A model generated the notes under the pieces. It saw only the letters and a program-made list of their open reading frames with translations. It did not search any database and had not been told where the DNA came from. Below are positions 24,606 through 35,064 of a DNA stretch of 64,000 nucleotides, piece after piece. The DNA is from Cyclaneusma minus. Taxonomy: Eukaryota > Ascomycota > Leotiomycetes > Marthamycetales > Marthamycetaceae. Made by a program: the position numbers and the translations under genes. Within the stretch, counting starts at the first letter, position 1; each line of letters opens with the position of its first letter. Location of the stretch: the NCBI GenBank assembly GCA_037179335.1, contig JAKZHN010000010.1, forward strand, positions 131,870 to 195,869, read 5' to 3'.

Positions 24606-25659
24606 ATGGCACTTGCAACATATATGCGAAAACTTCCTTCTCTGATGTCTTCGGCATCGAAATGGAGAGTCGTTTTTGTACTGGGTGGCCCCGGAGTTGG
24701 AAAAGGCACACAGTGCAAGAACCTCTCGAATCAGTATCAACTGTGCCATCTCAGCGTGGGCGACGTTTTGCGCGCAGAGCTGAGCAAGCCGGGCAGTGAA
24801 TACGCTGCCATCATCCGGGGAAACATGACCGAAGGGCGCGTTGGAACACCCCACATTACATTGGCACTGTTGAAAGCAGCAATGGCGAGGAAATCTGAAG
24901 AAGAGGGTCTTTCTGTCTTTCTGATCGATGGTAAGTTAATTCTTTTTTTTTTTTTTTAGGAAATCGCATCCTGACTAGACCTGTTCGGTAATAATGTTCC
25001 CAATCATTTGGTATACTCCCAATCACTTGGAAAATTTCGAATTACTTGGAATATTTCAAGTTATTTCAAATACTTTCAGTCACTCTGAATACTTCCAATC
25101 ACTTTGGATGTTTCCAATCACTTTGGATATTTACAGTCACTTCGAAAATTCGAGATTACTTGGAACATGTCTACGACAGAGCTATTCTTATTAGACTTGA
25201 TCAGTATGCGATTTCAAAACTCCAGATGCAATTTAGCAATTCCCTTCTTTTATTCGGGCTTGTACTTACCTATACACGAAATCATTACATACCACTGACC
25301 AGAAGTACACAGGTTTCCCTCGCAAGATGAATCAGGCTGAGTTGTTCGAATCCTCCATCTGTATACCATCTGCGGTCCTTCATCTCGACTGCCCACTGGA
25401 AATTCTACAGAATCGGCTTCTCAGTCGTGCTAAAGTGGCCAGTCGACTTGACGACGGTGTGCCTATCATGCACAAAAGATTCGAGACGTACACCCAGACT
25501 ACAATGCCAGTGGTCTCCCATTACGAGGCGCAAAATAAAGTGGTCCATGTCGATGCCTCGAAAGACATCACGGCGGTATGCCAGGACATTCAAAAGGCAA
25601 TGGGGAAGACGTTCGACGGATTGATGAAGAACCTTGTATGCTCGGGGATGATAAACTGA
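24606..25659 (+). CDS. URA6: UMP/CMP kinase (adenylate-kinase family)
   Basis: Phosphorylates UMP and CMP to the diphosphates with ATP, a step of pyrimidine nucleotide synthesis. Exons 24606-24930 and 25313-25659 give 223 aa. Starting at the second ATG (24645) would give 210 aa, close to the 204 aa of yeast Ura6. The P-loop is VLGGPGVGKGTQC (about residues 25-37). Other motifs are LSVGDVLRAE, LIDGFPRKMNQAELFE spanning the intron, LHLDCPLEILQNRLLSR, RLDDG, and HKRFETYTQTTMPVV. The first 14 residues are weakly basic and could be a targeting extension. The intron is 382 nt, far longer than any other in the window. It contains a T17 tract and a repeat element (24957-25219). The stop codon lies directly before array E. 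Confidence 0.9.
24957..25219 (+). mobile_element. Small inverted-repeat element with 19-bp-repeat core, inside URA6 intron
   Basis: The left end has GAAATCGCAT followed by ACCTGTTCGGTAAT. The right end has AGTATGCGATTTCAAA, and its ATGCGATTTC is the exact inverse of the left GAAATCGCAT. Between them lie about nine direct units of 19 nt (25002-25170). A second copy with the same ends but almost no core lies at 57391-57473. Similarity of the two copies runs about 28 bp beyond the right inverted repeat (AACTYCAGATG...ATTCCC), so the true boundary may be further right. No coding capacity. The mobile nature is inferred. Confidence 0.55.
25002..25170 (+). repeat. 19-bp periodic repeat, array D
   Basis: Nine nearly uninterrupted 19-nt units. 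Examples are AATCACTTGGAAAATTTCG, AATTACTTGGAATATTTCA, AATCACTTTGGATGTTTCC and AATCACTTTGGATATTTAC. It lies entirely within the intron of the UMP/CMP-kinase gene. Confidence 0.85.
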
Positions 25660-25752
25660 TTTTGAATTATTTGGGTTTCTCTGAGGACCGATTTTGATTT
25701 CTCCAAGTAACTCTGATTTATGCGAATTACTTGGGTTTCTCTCAATTGTTTG
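25660..25752 (+). repeat. 19-bp periodic repeat, array E
   Basis: About four diverged units, including two near-identical copies: AATTATTTGGGTTTCTCTG and AATTACTTGGGTTTCTCTC. It begins at the stop codon of the UMP/CMP-kinase gene. Confidence 0.7.
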
Positions 25753-26057
25753 ACACTAGACACCGGTACGGCCCGATGCGAGCAAATAGCAGCTGAGATT
25801 CCGACAACATAGCTTTATCAGTTCCTAGCTCCTTCTCCTTCCTTTTCTGGCAGTCACACGCATTATTGAGGGGCCAACCCTGGCCGAGATCCACTCGGTG
25901 TTCAGCCAACCACATCAGTAGTTACATGTATCTACCTCTTGTTATCTGTAAGGGCGCAAACCAGACTCATACCTACAGAAAAGAAAAGTATCAGAGACAG
26001 CATCACTCCAACAGTAACACTTTTGCTTCTTCTGGAGTTATTTCCCAAGTCGTGGAG
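25660..26057. other. Intergenic, kinase 3' end / permease promoter
   Basis: A 398-bp spacer. The first 93 bp are array E; the remainder is presumed promoter and 5' leader of the permease. No motif is called. Confidence 0.5.
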
Positions 26058-28114
26058 ATGAAAATATCGGCTCCAAATTACGAAAATGATTGTCCCGAGT
26101 GCAAAGACCAGACACTCGCCTCGGTCGAAGACCAGGCGACGTCTGTCGAGCCCGGAAGTTCCACCGTAATCCGCCAAAGCTTCAAGGAGCGGTATCCCAC
26201 CTTTGTCGTTTGGTTCTTGGAGAAATTGTTTGCCAGTGGCAGCGAAGCCCGCGGTATTGAGAGAGTACCCGAGACTGAGCGAAAGCAATCTAGCGGATGG
26301 GACCAAGTCGTGTTCTGGTTCTCAGTGAGTGGTACAGTCTTCTCAGATTGGGCTGTCTACAAAGTCCGAGGAATTAAAATGCTAATAACTAGTCGTCGGT
26401 AGGTAAACTTGACATTCTCGTCCCTTCCAAGCGGCATGCTTGGGACTGAGCTTTTCACTCTCTCGTTCAAGACCAGTGTGGCCGTTGTGATGACAATCTC
26501 ACTTCTAGGGGTTGCTTCTACAGCTTGGATCACAACCTTAGGCCCAAAATACGGTTTACGGACGATGTCACTGGCGCGATTTGCTGGTGGCTGGCCAGGC
26601 ACTTGCATTTTCAGTGTTCTGAATATATTGTCGCAATTGGCGTACTCAGTCATAGTTTCTATAGCAGGCGCTCAAGCTCTTCATGCCAGTCAGTACCTTT
26701 TCCCCGTCCACATTGCTATCCAATGAGCCAGCTCTAACACTATCTTCTTTAGTCGATAGCAACGTATCACTAGTAGTCGGTATCGTAATCATTTCAATGA
26801 TCGTCATGGTGCTTTCAATATACGGCCTCGAATTTGTAAAACTTTGGGAACGATGGGCTTGGATTGCGTGAGTAGCAAGACATTTCTACCTACCTGCTCT
26901 ATGCTGACAGTCAACTAAGATGCTTCATTATTTTCTTGATCATTGCTGGGCTCGGCGCACGAGGCGGCTATGATATAAACAAAAACAACTCGACGCAAGA
27001 CACAGGCTCGGACCTTACTGGAGACGTTCTCTCATATGCAGGGTAAGCCAGAATTGGGTCATTGGACAAATATCAGTAGATATCTGGCTAATTTCTCTAC
27101 GTCTTAGCATTTACTACTCAATATCATGTGGGTGGATTACTATGGGAGCCGATTACAATGTTCACCTACCGGCCGACACGCCTCCGCTCAGGTCTGCAGC
27201 TTTGACTTATGTTGGGATCTACGTGTAAGCCACAAGACGTTGACTTGCTGCTGCTCAGCTAACCACACTTCATAGTCCGGTGGTGTTCACTGCTATACTG
27301 AGTTGCCTCCTTATGACAATCACAGACCCAACTTACATGGCTGCGTTTGAAGAGAATTCCATCGGGGGATTAGTTGGGAAAATACTTGAACCAGCGGGAG
27401 GCTTCGGAAAGTTCTTGATGGTGATACTGATGCTGACAACAATATCATCCAATGTAAGTCCACCGAGCAAGCGATGCGTTTTTAGGATATAACTGACCAG
27501 AGTACCGTATAGATTCCCAACACATATTCTGGGTCGCTAAGCTTTCAGACACTGCACCCGGTGTTCATGAAAGTTCCCAGGATCGTATATGTCGCTCTGT
27601 TTACTGCCATATACCTGGTTGCTGGAATTGCAGGACGGGAACACTTTGCCGAAATTCTATCAAACTTTACTTCACTTTTGTCGTGTAAGTTATCATCCGC
27701 GGCCCGATGAGCTGTCCTGGAGACATGCTAAGGAAGACCAGATTGGACGGCCCTCTTCACAGTGATAATGCTACTTGAACATGTCTGGTTCAGGCGCAAA
27801 TCTGGGCCTCTGGGACCTATCGATCCTGATACCTTCAACGACTTCAGCAAATTACCGCCTGGTTATGCTTGCGTTGCTGCTATCCTGATTGCTATAGGCG
27901 GATGTGTTCCCTCAATGGCTGAGTATGCTTCCCTGACTGGCATTTGCAAAATGGAATGTATTGACTTTCAAGTAGAACCTGGTATACTGGTCTGATTGCT
28001 CTCGCGGTCGCCAGACCATACGGGGGTGATCTTGGCTTTGAGTTCAGTGCTGTTTTTGCCTCTATATCATTCTTTGTCCTAAGAAGCTGCGAGATCAAAT
28101 ACTATGGTCGCTAG
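26058..28114 (+). CDS. Purine-cytosine permease (NCS1 family, FCY2/FcyB type)
   Basis: A plasma-membrane proton symporter for cytosine and/or purines, inferred from family. Nine exons: 26058-26324, 26403-26688, 26753-26867, 26920-27042, 27108-27224, 27276-27453, 27513-27684, 27742-27922 and 27976-28114, giving 525 aa. All eight introns are short (51-78 nt). Family signatures are a cytosolic N-terminus with RGIERVPETER, then GWDQVVFWFSVNLTFSSLPSG across intron 1, GPKYGLRTMSLARF, CGWITMGADYNVHLP, and near the end SMAETWYTGLIALAV and GGDLGFEFSAVF, closing in EIKYYGR. About twelve hydrophobic segments fit the family. Exon 8's donor (GTATGC at 27923) was chosen because it alone yields the conserved ETWYTG junction. 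Intron 2 has an unusual GTCAGT donor, and exon 4 could start 9 nt earlier. It lies next to pyrimidine kinase, so nucleobase salvage is a plausible shared theme. Confidence 0.87.
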
Positions 28115-28336
28115 AATTCGCTGCCTTCCAGATGTTCTCAAAGAATAGGAGAGAGTGAAGGAAACCAAAGAAGAGACAGTTGCTATGTAACAAGTACCTT
28201 CTCTTTTCTGAACCTCAATAAACTTTTTCACAGCACCATTCCCGCACTGACCACGTGACCATGGCACGTACCGTTAGCGCGGTACGAGGTGCCCACTCTT
28301 AGATATCTCTGGAGCTCTGGAGCTTACCTCTCCAGG
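28115..28336. other. Permease 3' flank
   Basis: A 222-bp stretch between the permease stop and the foldback element, with no feature recognised. Confidence 0.4.
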
Positions 28337-28877
28337 GGATTGGCTAATGCCCCCACCGACCTTTGCTAAACAGCCCACTCCTAACCGCATTGGGTAAGCG
28401 CCGCCGAAATTCCAAGCGCTCGGGCCACCGCCGCCACGCTTAATTTGGAGTTTTTAATAAAATAATTAATAATAATTTGAAATTAAAGCCTTTTACGCCC
28501 GGCAATGGATTATTAATAAACTTCGAACCTTTCTATATATTTTCATATAAAGAATTTTATTAATTTTTTTTAAAAAAAAGTCCAATTTAAATCACGAAAC
28601 GTCTTTTAGCGTAATTTATTTATTATTTAATATCTCAAGCTAAAAACAAGCTATTTTTATAAAAAAAGCTTTATATTATAGCTGGAATTTGAAATATATT
28701 ACAAAGGTAAATAAGAAATAGAAAGACCATTATTTCCTAAATCAAATAATTGAAAATAGGGGGGGAATTAAATTGAATACCGGGGTGGTGGCCCGTGCGC
28801 GCGCACGTTCCCGCGCTTGCCTAATCGGGTTAGGAGTGGGCTCTTTAGCAAAGGTGGGTGGGGGCATTAGCTATTCC
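28337..28877. mobile_element. Foldback/MITE-like element with ~100-bp terminal inverted repeats
   Basis: The left end (28337-28435) is the imperfect inverse of the right end (28780-28877). Left GCTAATGCCCCCACC and right GGTGGGGGCATTAGC mirror each other with one mismatch within the next few bases. CTTTGCTAAA...GCCCACTCCTAACC is mirrored by GGTTAGGAGTGGGC...TTTAGCAAAG, and CGGGCCACC by GGTGGCCCG. The inner ~340 bp (28440-28780) is extremely AT-rich and has no open frame. This fits a non-autonomous DNA transposon whose core has decayed by C-to-T mutation, as RIP does in filamentous ascomycetes. No clear target-site duplication was found. Confidence 0.75.
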
Positions 28878-29668
28878 ATATTTATATTTTAATAATCTGC
28901 GGAAACCAGCGTGTTTTTATGGCATGTGGCAAAATTAGTATGGCATGCCGGTAATATCGAAAAGTTTTTGTGGTATGGCAGTAAATTACCGAAAGAAATA
29001 TCGTTCATGTTGGCGTGTGGAATAAAAGGCGGTGGCCCTCCTCCAAACTATGGTCCGGAGGATCAGGGAATATACCTAGCTCTCGCTGTCGTGACATGTA
29101 AGTACTAAGTAGTAATTTGTCATTTGACGTTGATCAATTACCTGCAAGTCAAATCATCTCAAAGTATCTTTACTTTCCCTTATTCCAAGTCCGTGCCTTG
29201 TCAGAGCTGTGAGACGATTACACTCAATCATTCCATCAAGTTCAGGATAGCTGCCAACGTGCCATGGCTTCGTATGATACTTCGCTTGAATTCCAAAGTC
29301 TATGCGGGATAATACATGATACTTTACCCATATCTAGGTAACAAGTAGTGCCAAGGCCTCAGTGGTTCTGTGAGAGGAGGGAAGAACGCCGTGTCTGGAA
29401 CACATTGTCACTGTCTCTGTGAAATCTGCTCACCGATCACGCCTAGAACACCACAGGCCATGCCCCTTCCGCTGTGCAAAAAAGATATCCAGACACCTGC
29501 GACAGTCGTCATCCATCATCGAAACGCCAGCCTATCGCGATCAACACCCATAAAGCCATGCCATCCAACACGCCATCCTTCAAAAGCATAGCATGCGTCC
29601 ATCGTCAGTAGCCCAAATCAGCTCCGTAACACCCAGCATCCCTCAAGCCACTCTCGCGGCCACAAACC
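28878..29668. other. Intergenic, nothing recognised
   Basis: About 0.8 kb between the foldback element and the 3' end of the next minus-strand gene. It holds short unsupported frames only. Confidence 0.5.
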
Positions 29669-31604
29669 TTACGTCCCTTCGATCTCATACGCTTCTTCCC
29701 TCGAAATGCTAACCCTCCTCCGCCCAGCCCCATACAACACTTCCATCAACTTCCCCTTTTGCTCCTCTCTTACGCCCCTCAAATACTCATACGTCCCCTC
29801 CAATCCCCTGACCTGCTCCTCCACACTCAAGCTACTCGAATTCCCACTCCTCACCAACGGACTAACCAACTTCCGTCTCAAGGTCTCCAGATTGTACTTC
29901 AGTTGCATAAGCTTCTGATTATGCTCAACCAGCACCTTCTTGTTAACCATCGTCTTCGTCCTTACATTCTTCAACAACTCCTTATTCTTCTCAAATTTCT
30001 TCAAACTGTGAGAAGAGGACCCAATGATGCGGGTCCAGAGCGAAGCGAGCATTTCCGCTTCTTCGCGGTCCTGGACGTCGGTTTCGCGGGACACCGTGCG
30101 GCCTAGATTCATGAATTGACGATCGATGTTTTCGAAGAGCGCGAAGAGGGATGTGCTGTAGTCGAGCTCATTGGTGATGGATTCTTCGAGCACGGAGAGG
30201 AACTCGCTGAAGGTGCGTTGGAGGGTCTGGCGCGTGCGCTGAGGGGCGGATTGGCCGAGGATGGAGGTCGCGAGGCGGCCGAGAGCGGTGGGCGTGCCGG
30301 TTGCGCGGTTCTCGAGGATGCCTAGGACGGAGAGTGCGTTGTGGATGTTGGCGTAGAGCGTGGACATATGGGAGGGCGGGAGTGTGGTGAGATGCGAGAG
30401 CTCACGCCGGGCCCAGTCCATTACTATTAGGATTCTGTAGACATGCTTTAGCAAACTGGTTCTTGTGTAACAGGAGGCTCAAGAGTACAAAGAAAGTCAC
30501 GTGAATAGGGGTTGCAAATGAAAGAGAAGGAAAGACCTACCCGTCGACATCCCCATCAACATTTGCAAAGAATTTTGTCAACTCGATAGACAGCGTCTTG
30601 AGTGTATCACTCAGATCCTCCAACTCCTTCACGATGATGGGAGCCGATGTCATGTTCGCTGTCCTTACGCTCTCTCCTAGGTCCCACACCGCCACACCTG
30701 TCGCCTGCAGATCGGCAACTTGCGTCACCCCATTTTCGCTGTAGAAAATCAGAGGCTCAAATGCTTTTGCTAAGCCAGCGACTTTGACAAGGTCAGGTGC
30801 AGGTTGCAAGGCGGCGGGTTGAAATAAAGACCGGACCATGAGGATGCTGATGAACAAAACAAAGAGAGAAGAAAAGAGCGAGGTCCATGATTTTGTGGCG
30901 GCATCAACATATTCCTTGACATAAGCGAAGAAGGCCTCGAAGGGCTCAGTACGATGTTGGACTTCTGCGCGTACCGCGAATCGGATGAAATTATTTGTAT
31001 TCTCAGGCTCTTCTTGGAACGACGCCGGAGGAGTCGGCAGCTGCTGCGGACGATTAACCGGAGAGTCTTCCTTCTTGATAACAGGATGTCCACCGCCCGA
31101 GCTCCCAAAGGTCCGCGCAAAGTCCTTCTCTCCGTGGGGATATGGATCGGGAGAAGGACTTCGTCTCTTCTCGGGTGATATGGAGCCCGTAGGCAGCCGA
31201 GTCCGACTTGCGACTCTCAGCAACTCATCCGCGCCCCCATCATCTGCGCTTTCATATTCCGGGCTCGACTCCTTACTCCGTGTATTGCTCCTTAATCCGA
31301 GACCACTATCTTTGCGCTTCCAAAAGCCGGTGCTGCGCGCGCCGTTACCTGTCCTTCGCCATGCGGGAGGACTGTATCCGCCGGCGCTCGACTCCTCGAT
31401 CTCGGAATCGCTGGGCGATGGAGAGCGAAAGCCACTGTGGTGCGAAGGATAGTGCGTCATTCCCGGGCGCTGGGTGGGTGTCGGGAAGCGCGGCGAGAGG
31501 GCGAACTCGCTGCTTCCGGGATGCTCGAAGTCTTGTAGCGATGCGCCCAAAGAAGGATGGTCGTCGAAGACTTTTTCGAGATCTTCGATTGTGGGGCGGT
31601 TCAT
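29669..31604 (-). CDS. Conserved-looking single-pass membrane / coiled-coil protein, function unknown
   Basis: Exons 31604-30541 and 30434-29669 join in frame (VDG-ILIVMDWARREL) through a 106-nt intron, giving 609 aa. An ATG 33 nt upstream is also in frame but has a poorer context. Residues 1-200 are low-complexity, rich in Ser, Pro, Arg and Glu. Around 240-262 there is one strongly hydrophobic helix (LFSSLFVLFISILMVRSLF), probably a membrane anchor. The C-terminal ~300 residues look helical and coiled, e.g. FEKNKELLKNVRTK and HNQKLMQLKYNLETLRRKL. No catalytic motif is seen. The layout (disordered head, one transmembrane segment, long helical tail) would suit a nuclear-envelope or organelle-membrane protein, but I do not recognise the family. 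Confidence 0.75.
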
Positions 31605-33057
31605 GATTGTCGGCGATGCGCTTCGCCTTGCGATCATTGGGATTCGTTCTGTTGAAGGGGAACGGGTTGTCGCGGAAGTGGAGACGGTAAACGAAGACCA
31701 GGACCAGACAGGTGCAGGTCACAGCGGTGGAGGCGGCGATGTCGACGGATATCAGAGATAATTGGACGTGATTGTTGACCGTGAGGAGCATCGCCGACAG
31801 ACAGCGTCTGCCTTCTGGGAGGTGGGTGATGAAATCGTCTTATCGCATGCGCCTGGGCCGGGTCGCGATGGGGATTCAGTGTTGGTGAAGGCGTTGGTGA
31901 AGTCGTTGGTTTCATATGCGCCTCGCTAGTAGTCCAGGCAGCAGCCGCCAGCGTCGACTTGAAACTCGCGGTTGACTCAGGACTTCAGACGACGTGGATG
32001 TGAATATGGCGGGTGTTGGTGTTTTGCGATGCGACAGGCGGATTGAGTTCGGGCGCAATGGAGAACAGCGCTGATCAATAGAGAGATGCGATACGGGGAG
32101 ATGATATCGGGACGGTGGAGGGGTCGAGGTCGGGGGGGTATGCGCTCTGGCCCGAACGACGAGCGTTGACTTGCCGCGCGCTGATTGGCTCAGAGGGGGG
32201 CGCTAGACCCACCTTGTACTCCCAGTCCCATGACTTCACGCCGGCGCTCCCCAGCCATCCACATTTCCCGTCCTTTCTAGGGGCGCTGCTGGCGAGAGCC
32301 TGAGAGGACATGGACTTGTCATCGACTCTCTCCTCTCCATGCGCTGGCACTCGCAAGCTGTCCCTCATGATTGGCCGTGGCCCGCGGCCTAGGCCAGCGG
32401 GCACTTATGCAAGGGCCGTCCCTACGCCAATCACGGCCGCGGATCGAAGCATATTCATGCTGCGAAACACGACTATATTCCGGACAGCTTGAAAATTTAA
32501 AGGGCAACCAAGGGCGCTCTCGGCTTCCCACCTTACTTGGCCTTCGTAACGCTCCCAGCCACCGCTATTCTTGAAACATATACCAGTAACCAGCCCTACA
32601 ACGCCAGCCATTCTGTATTCGGCCGAGCTTCAAACTGGCTCATGCCTTTGGGCTGCTCGCTGTGCCTTGCGTTGACGAACAGCTTGCTTTGAGCAGTTCC
32701 TTGCTGGTACTGTCAGAGAGCGACGGGAAAAGAATGAGATATATCACTATTCACTATTCAAATATCAAAGACCGACCATAATGATTGAGAAGCACCCAAG
32801 CAAGGACTTACCTGACGAGTAAGGTTTCTACGATTCCCTGGACTTTCTTAATCCACGGTCCGCGAGCTTGCTTCCCAAGTTCTCCTTTGCGTATCGACGT
32901 CTTTTGTACCTAATTTGTTTTTGTATAACTCTTCTCTCACAAGAATCAGATTACACGAGTAAGTTCATAAGGGTAATTTCTTGATCGTTCATTAAAACAT
33001 GACCTGCCTTACTCGCTGAACTAGAAAGTGCAGCTCGAGTCAAACAGTTTTCTCAAA
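31605..33057. other. Intergenic, nothing recognised
   Basis: About 1.45 kb upstream of the membrane-protein gene, GC-rich near 31.6-32.4 kb. Short frames overlap on both strands and none can be supported. An extra 5' exon or UTR intron of the preceding gene could lie here. Confidence 0.45.
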
Positions 33058-34060
33058 TCACGTTGCCTGGCCTACTAAGCCTTTCAATCCCTTTGTCTTT
33101 CCATTGCCCACCTCCTTGATATCCTTCGAATCTTTCGGAATGTCTCTGCCCACTATCGTCCACAAAATCTCCCGGTGCTGGTCCGTCTGTGACATCTCAA
33201 TCGGTGTCCCGACAACCAGCTTGGTGCCCTTAAATTCTTGGGACCACTCTTTGCGTATGCTATTCAGCAAAAGCGAGCACGTCTTGGATAGCTTGATGTA
33301 CTCAAACTGCAAGTCTTGCAGTTCGCCGGGCAGAAAATTGCTCAGTCCATGCAGGAATTTCAAAGCGGTGGGCGTTGCGGCGCTGCATTTTCGATATCTT
33401 TGAGGCGTCGATGGGTCGGCAGAAGCGTTCAAGACCGAGAAGGCACGTCTCCAGAGATGTTCGGTTTCCGTGTGAATAGAATGCGAAGAGCTCTTTCAAG
33501 GCTACCAAGTAGAGACATGCCATTGCACGAACTGTGCCAACGCCGTGCTCATTGCAATAGTCTAAGCCGACCTTCTCGAAATCAACGCCAACTAACAAAT
33601 TAAACATAGCGGAAGCCCACCGATTGTGCTAAATCAGAAAGTTGACGTCCTTGTGCGGTTCAATGTTCTCGTATACGTGTCGTTCACACGAAATTCAGAA
33701 CTCTTTGGCTAGCGATGATGTCTCGGGCAAAGACTTTTCCTGTGTTCGGAGGCGATGCTCAGATTCCAACTGGAGTGTACCTTCTTTTGTCTGAGAGATT
33801 CCAGTCTTGCTGACCCAACTGGCAGCTTCATGGGTAGACATAGCCCCTGAGATGCTTGCTGTCGATCGGAAGGGGACCTTGGCTTAAGGGCGTGGGAATG
33901 CCGCTCAGCACCTTGAGGATCTCTTAAGCTGACTCTTGGAGTTCGAAATATCCTTTCTGGACGGCATCGCCTAGAATCCCTTCAATGTCTAGGTAGGCAT
34001 GTTCTGGAGGCGAAAATATGTTCTCTATCGCCCCTCGAGGTCTTCTCTGAAATTTTGAAA
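33058..34060 (-). pseudogene. Decayed protein-coding gene, unknown family
   Basis: On the minus strand, coding-like protein runs through several frames: SPPEHAYLDIEGILGDAVQK, then THEAASWVSKTGISQ, then VYENIEPHKDVNFLI, then DFEKVGLDYCNEHGVGTVR, then FLPGELQDLQFEYIKLSK, ending in KGLKGLVGQAT. It is broken by at least four in-frame stops and one frameshift near 33390. No intron with usable GT-AG signals removes them. Three of the stops replace what would be CAA, CAG or CGA codons, as expected from C-to-T changes. I do not recognise the family. It could alternatively be a heavily mis-modelled multi-exon gene. Confidence 0.5.
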
Positions 34061-35064
34061 TTGTGAGCCAAAAACCTCAAGTCTTTTATGATACCCGAAA
34101 ATGACGTTTTTGTTAGGCTTGTCTATTGAATAATGATGATGATGGTATAATCCATCAATTTCAGGGTATTGAGCGAACCTGGTACCTTATATAATCCTGT
34201 ATCAATCCTTGTAAACTCTGTGTTTGTTTTGACATATGTAAAGGCTCCAGCTCAGAAGCTTTCCAGAGCTGAACACTAGTGTTTGCTTCTTTCCATTGAT
34301 GAACTGTGGTAGGATGGTTAACTCACAACCATGACCATGTGAGCATGGTGGGTGACTGTGTGGTATGCCATGGATGACTTGGGCTTTCGGAGTTGTTTGC
34401 AGGGAAAGCTTATAGGAATCTGCTTCGACCAAAGTAAAGACGCCAATCATTCAAATCGTGGAAACCAGGGCTCTCGGACTCACTATTAGACTGGCAAAGT
34501 AGCAAAAGTATAGTGATAGGGGTTAGTCTGGCCATCATAGATGCTGGAAATGCTACACATTTTCCTTCTTGCAGACCAGTGTCTGGCTCTGGACGGAACC
34601 GGCCCATAACAGTCAAACCTCTTTGCCATACCTGATAGACTTCGGTCAGCAAAGCCAGTGACAGATGTCTCGCATTATCTTCTGCCAAACCATGTCCGGC
34701 TGGACCTGAGACTTACCTTAGGTACCTACCTATCAATCACGACCGGGCGTGACAGTTGTCAGTCACTAATCACACTTGTTGACATCTCGTCGCCGTCTTG
34801 ACTTCCAGCCTCGAAAATTCAAACACAACAACTGCGCGAAGAGGCCATGTGGCACAAGTTTTCCTGCATGGTGCATCACCTGGCTGTCAAGATTGGATCA
34901 TAAAAACCATCCTGTGATCCTCCAAGTCCAGCACGCATCGTTGCTCAGTCGCTCCTTCCTCTTCTCTTTCTCGGCGACAGCTTCGGACTCCAAGATTCGA
35001 GTTTGCTTGACACCCTCTCTTTGACCCCTCCTTCCGTTTCGAGCTCATTGCAATCATCGCAGCG
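34061..35064. other. Intergenic, nothing recognised
   Basis: About 1 kb with a short GATGAT repeat near 34130. The right end is the promoter of the 427-aa paralog gene. No motif is called. Confidence 0.45.

Noticed and set aside
32405..32611. 68-codon minus-strand frame (MAGVVGLVTGICFK...)
   Set aside because: Too short, with no recognisable family and no supporting exon structure.
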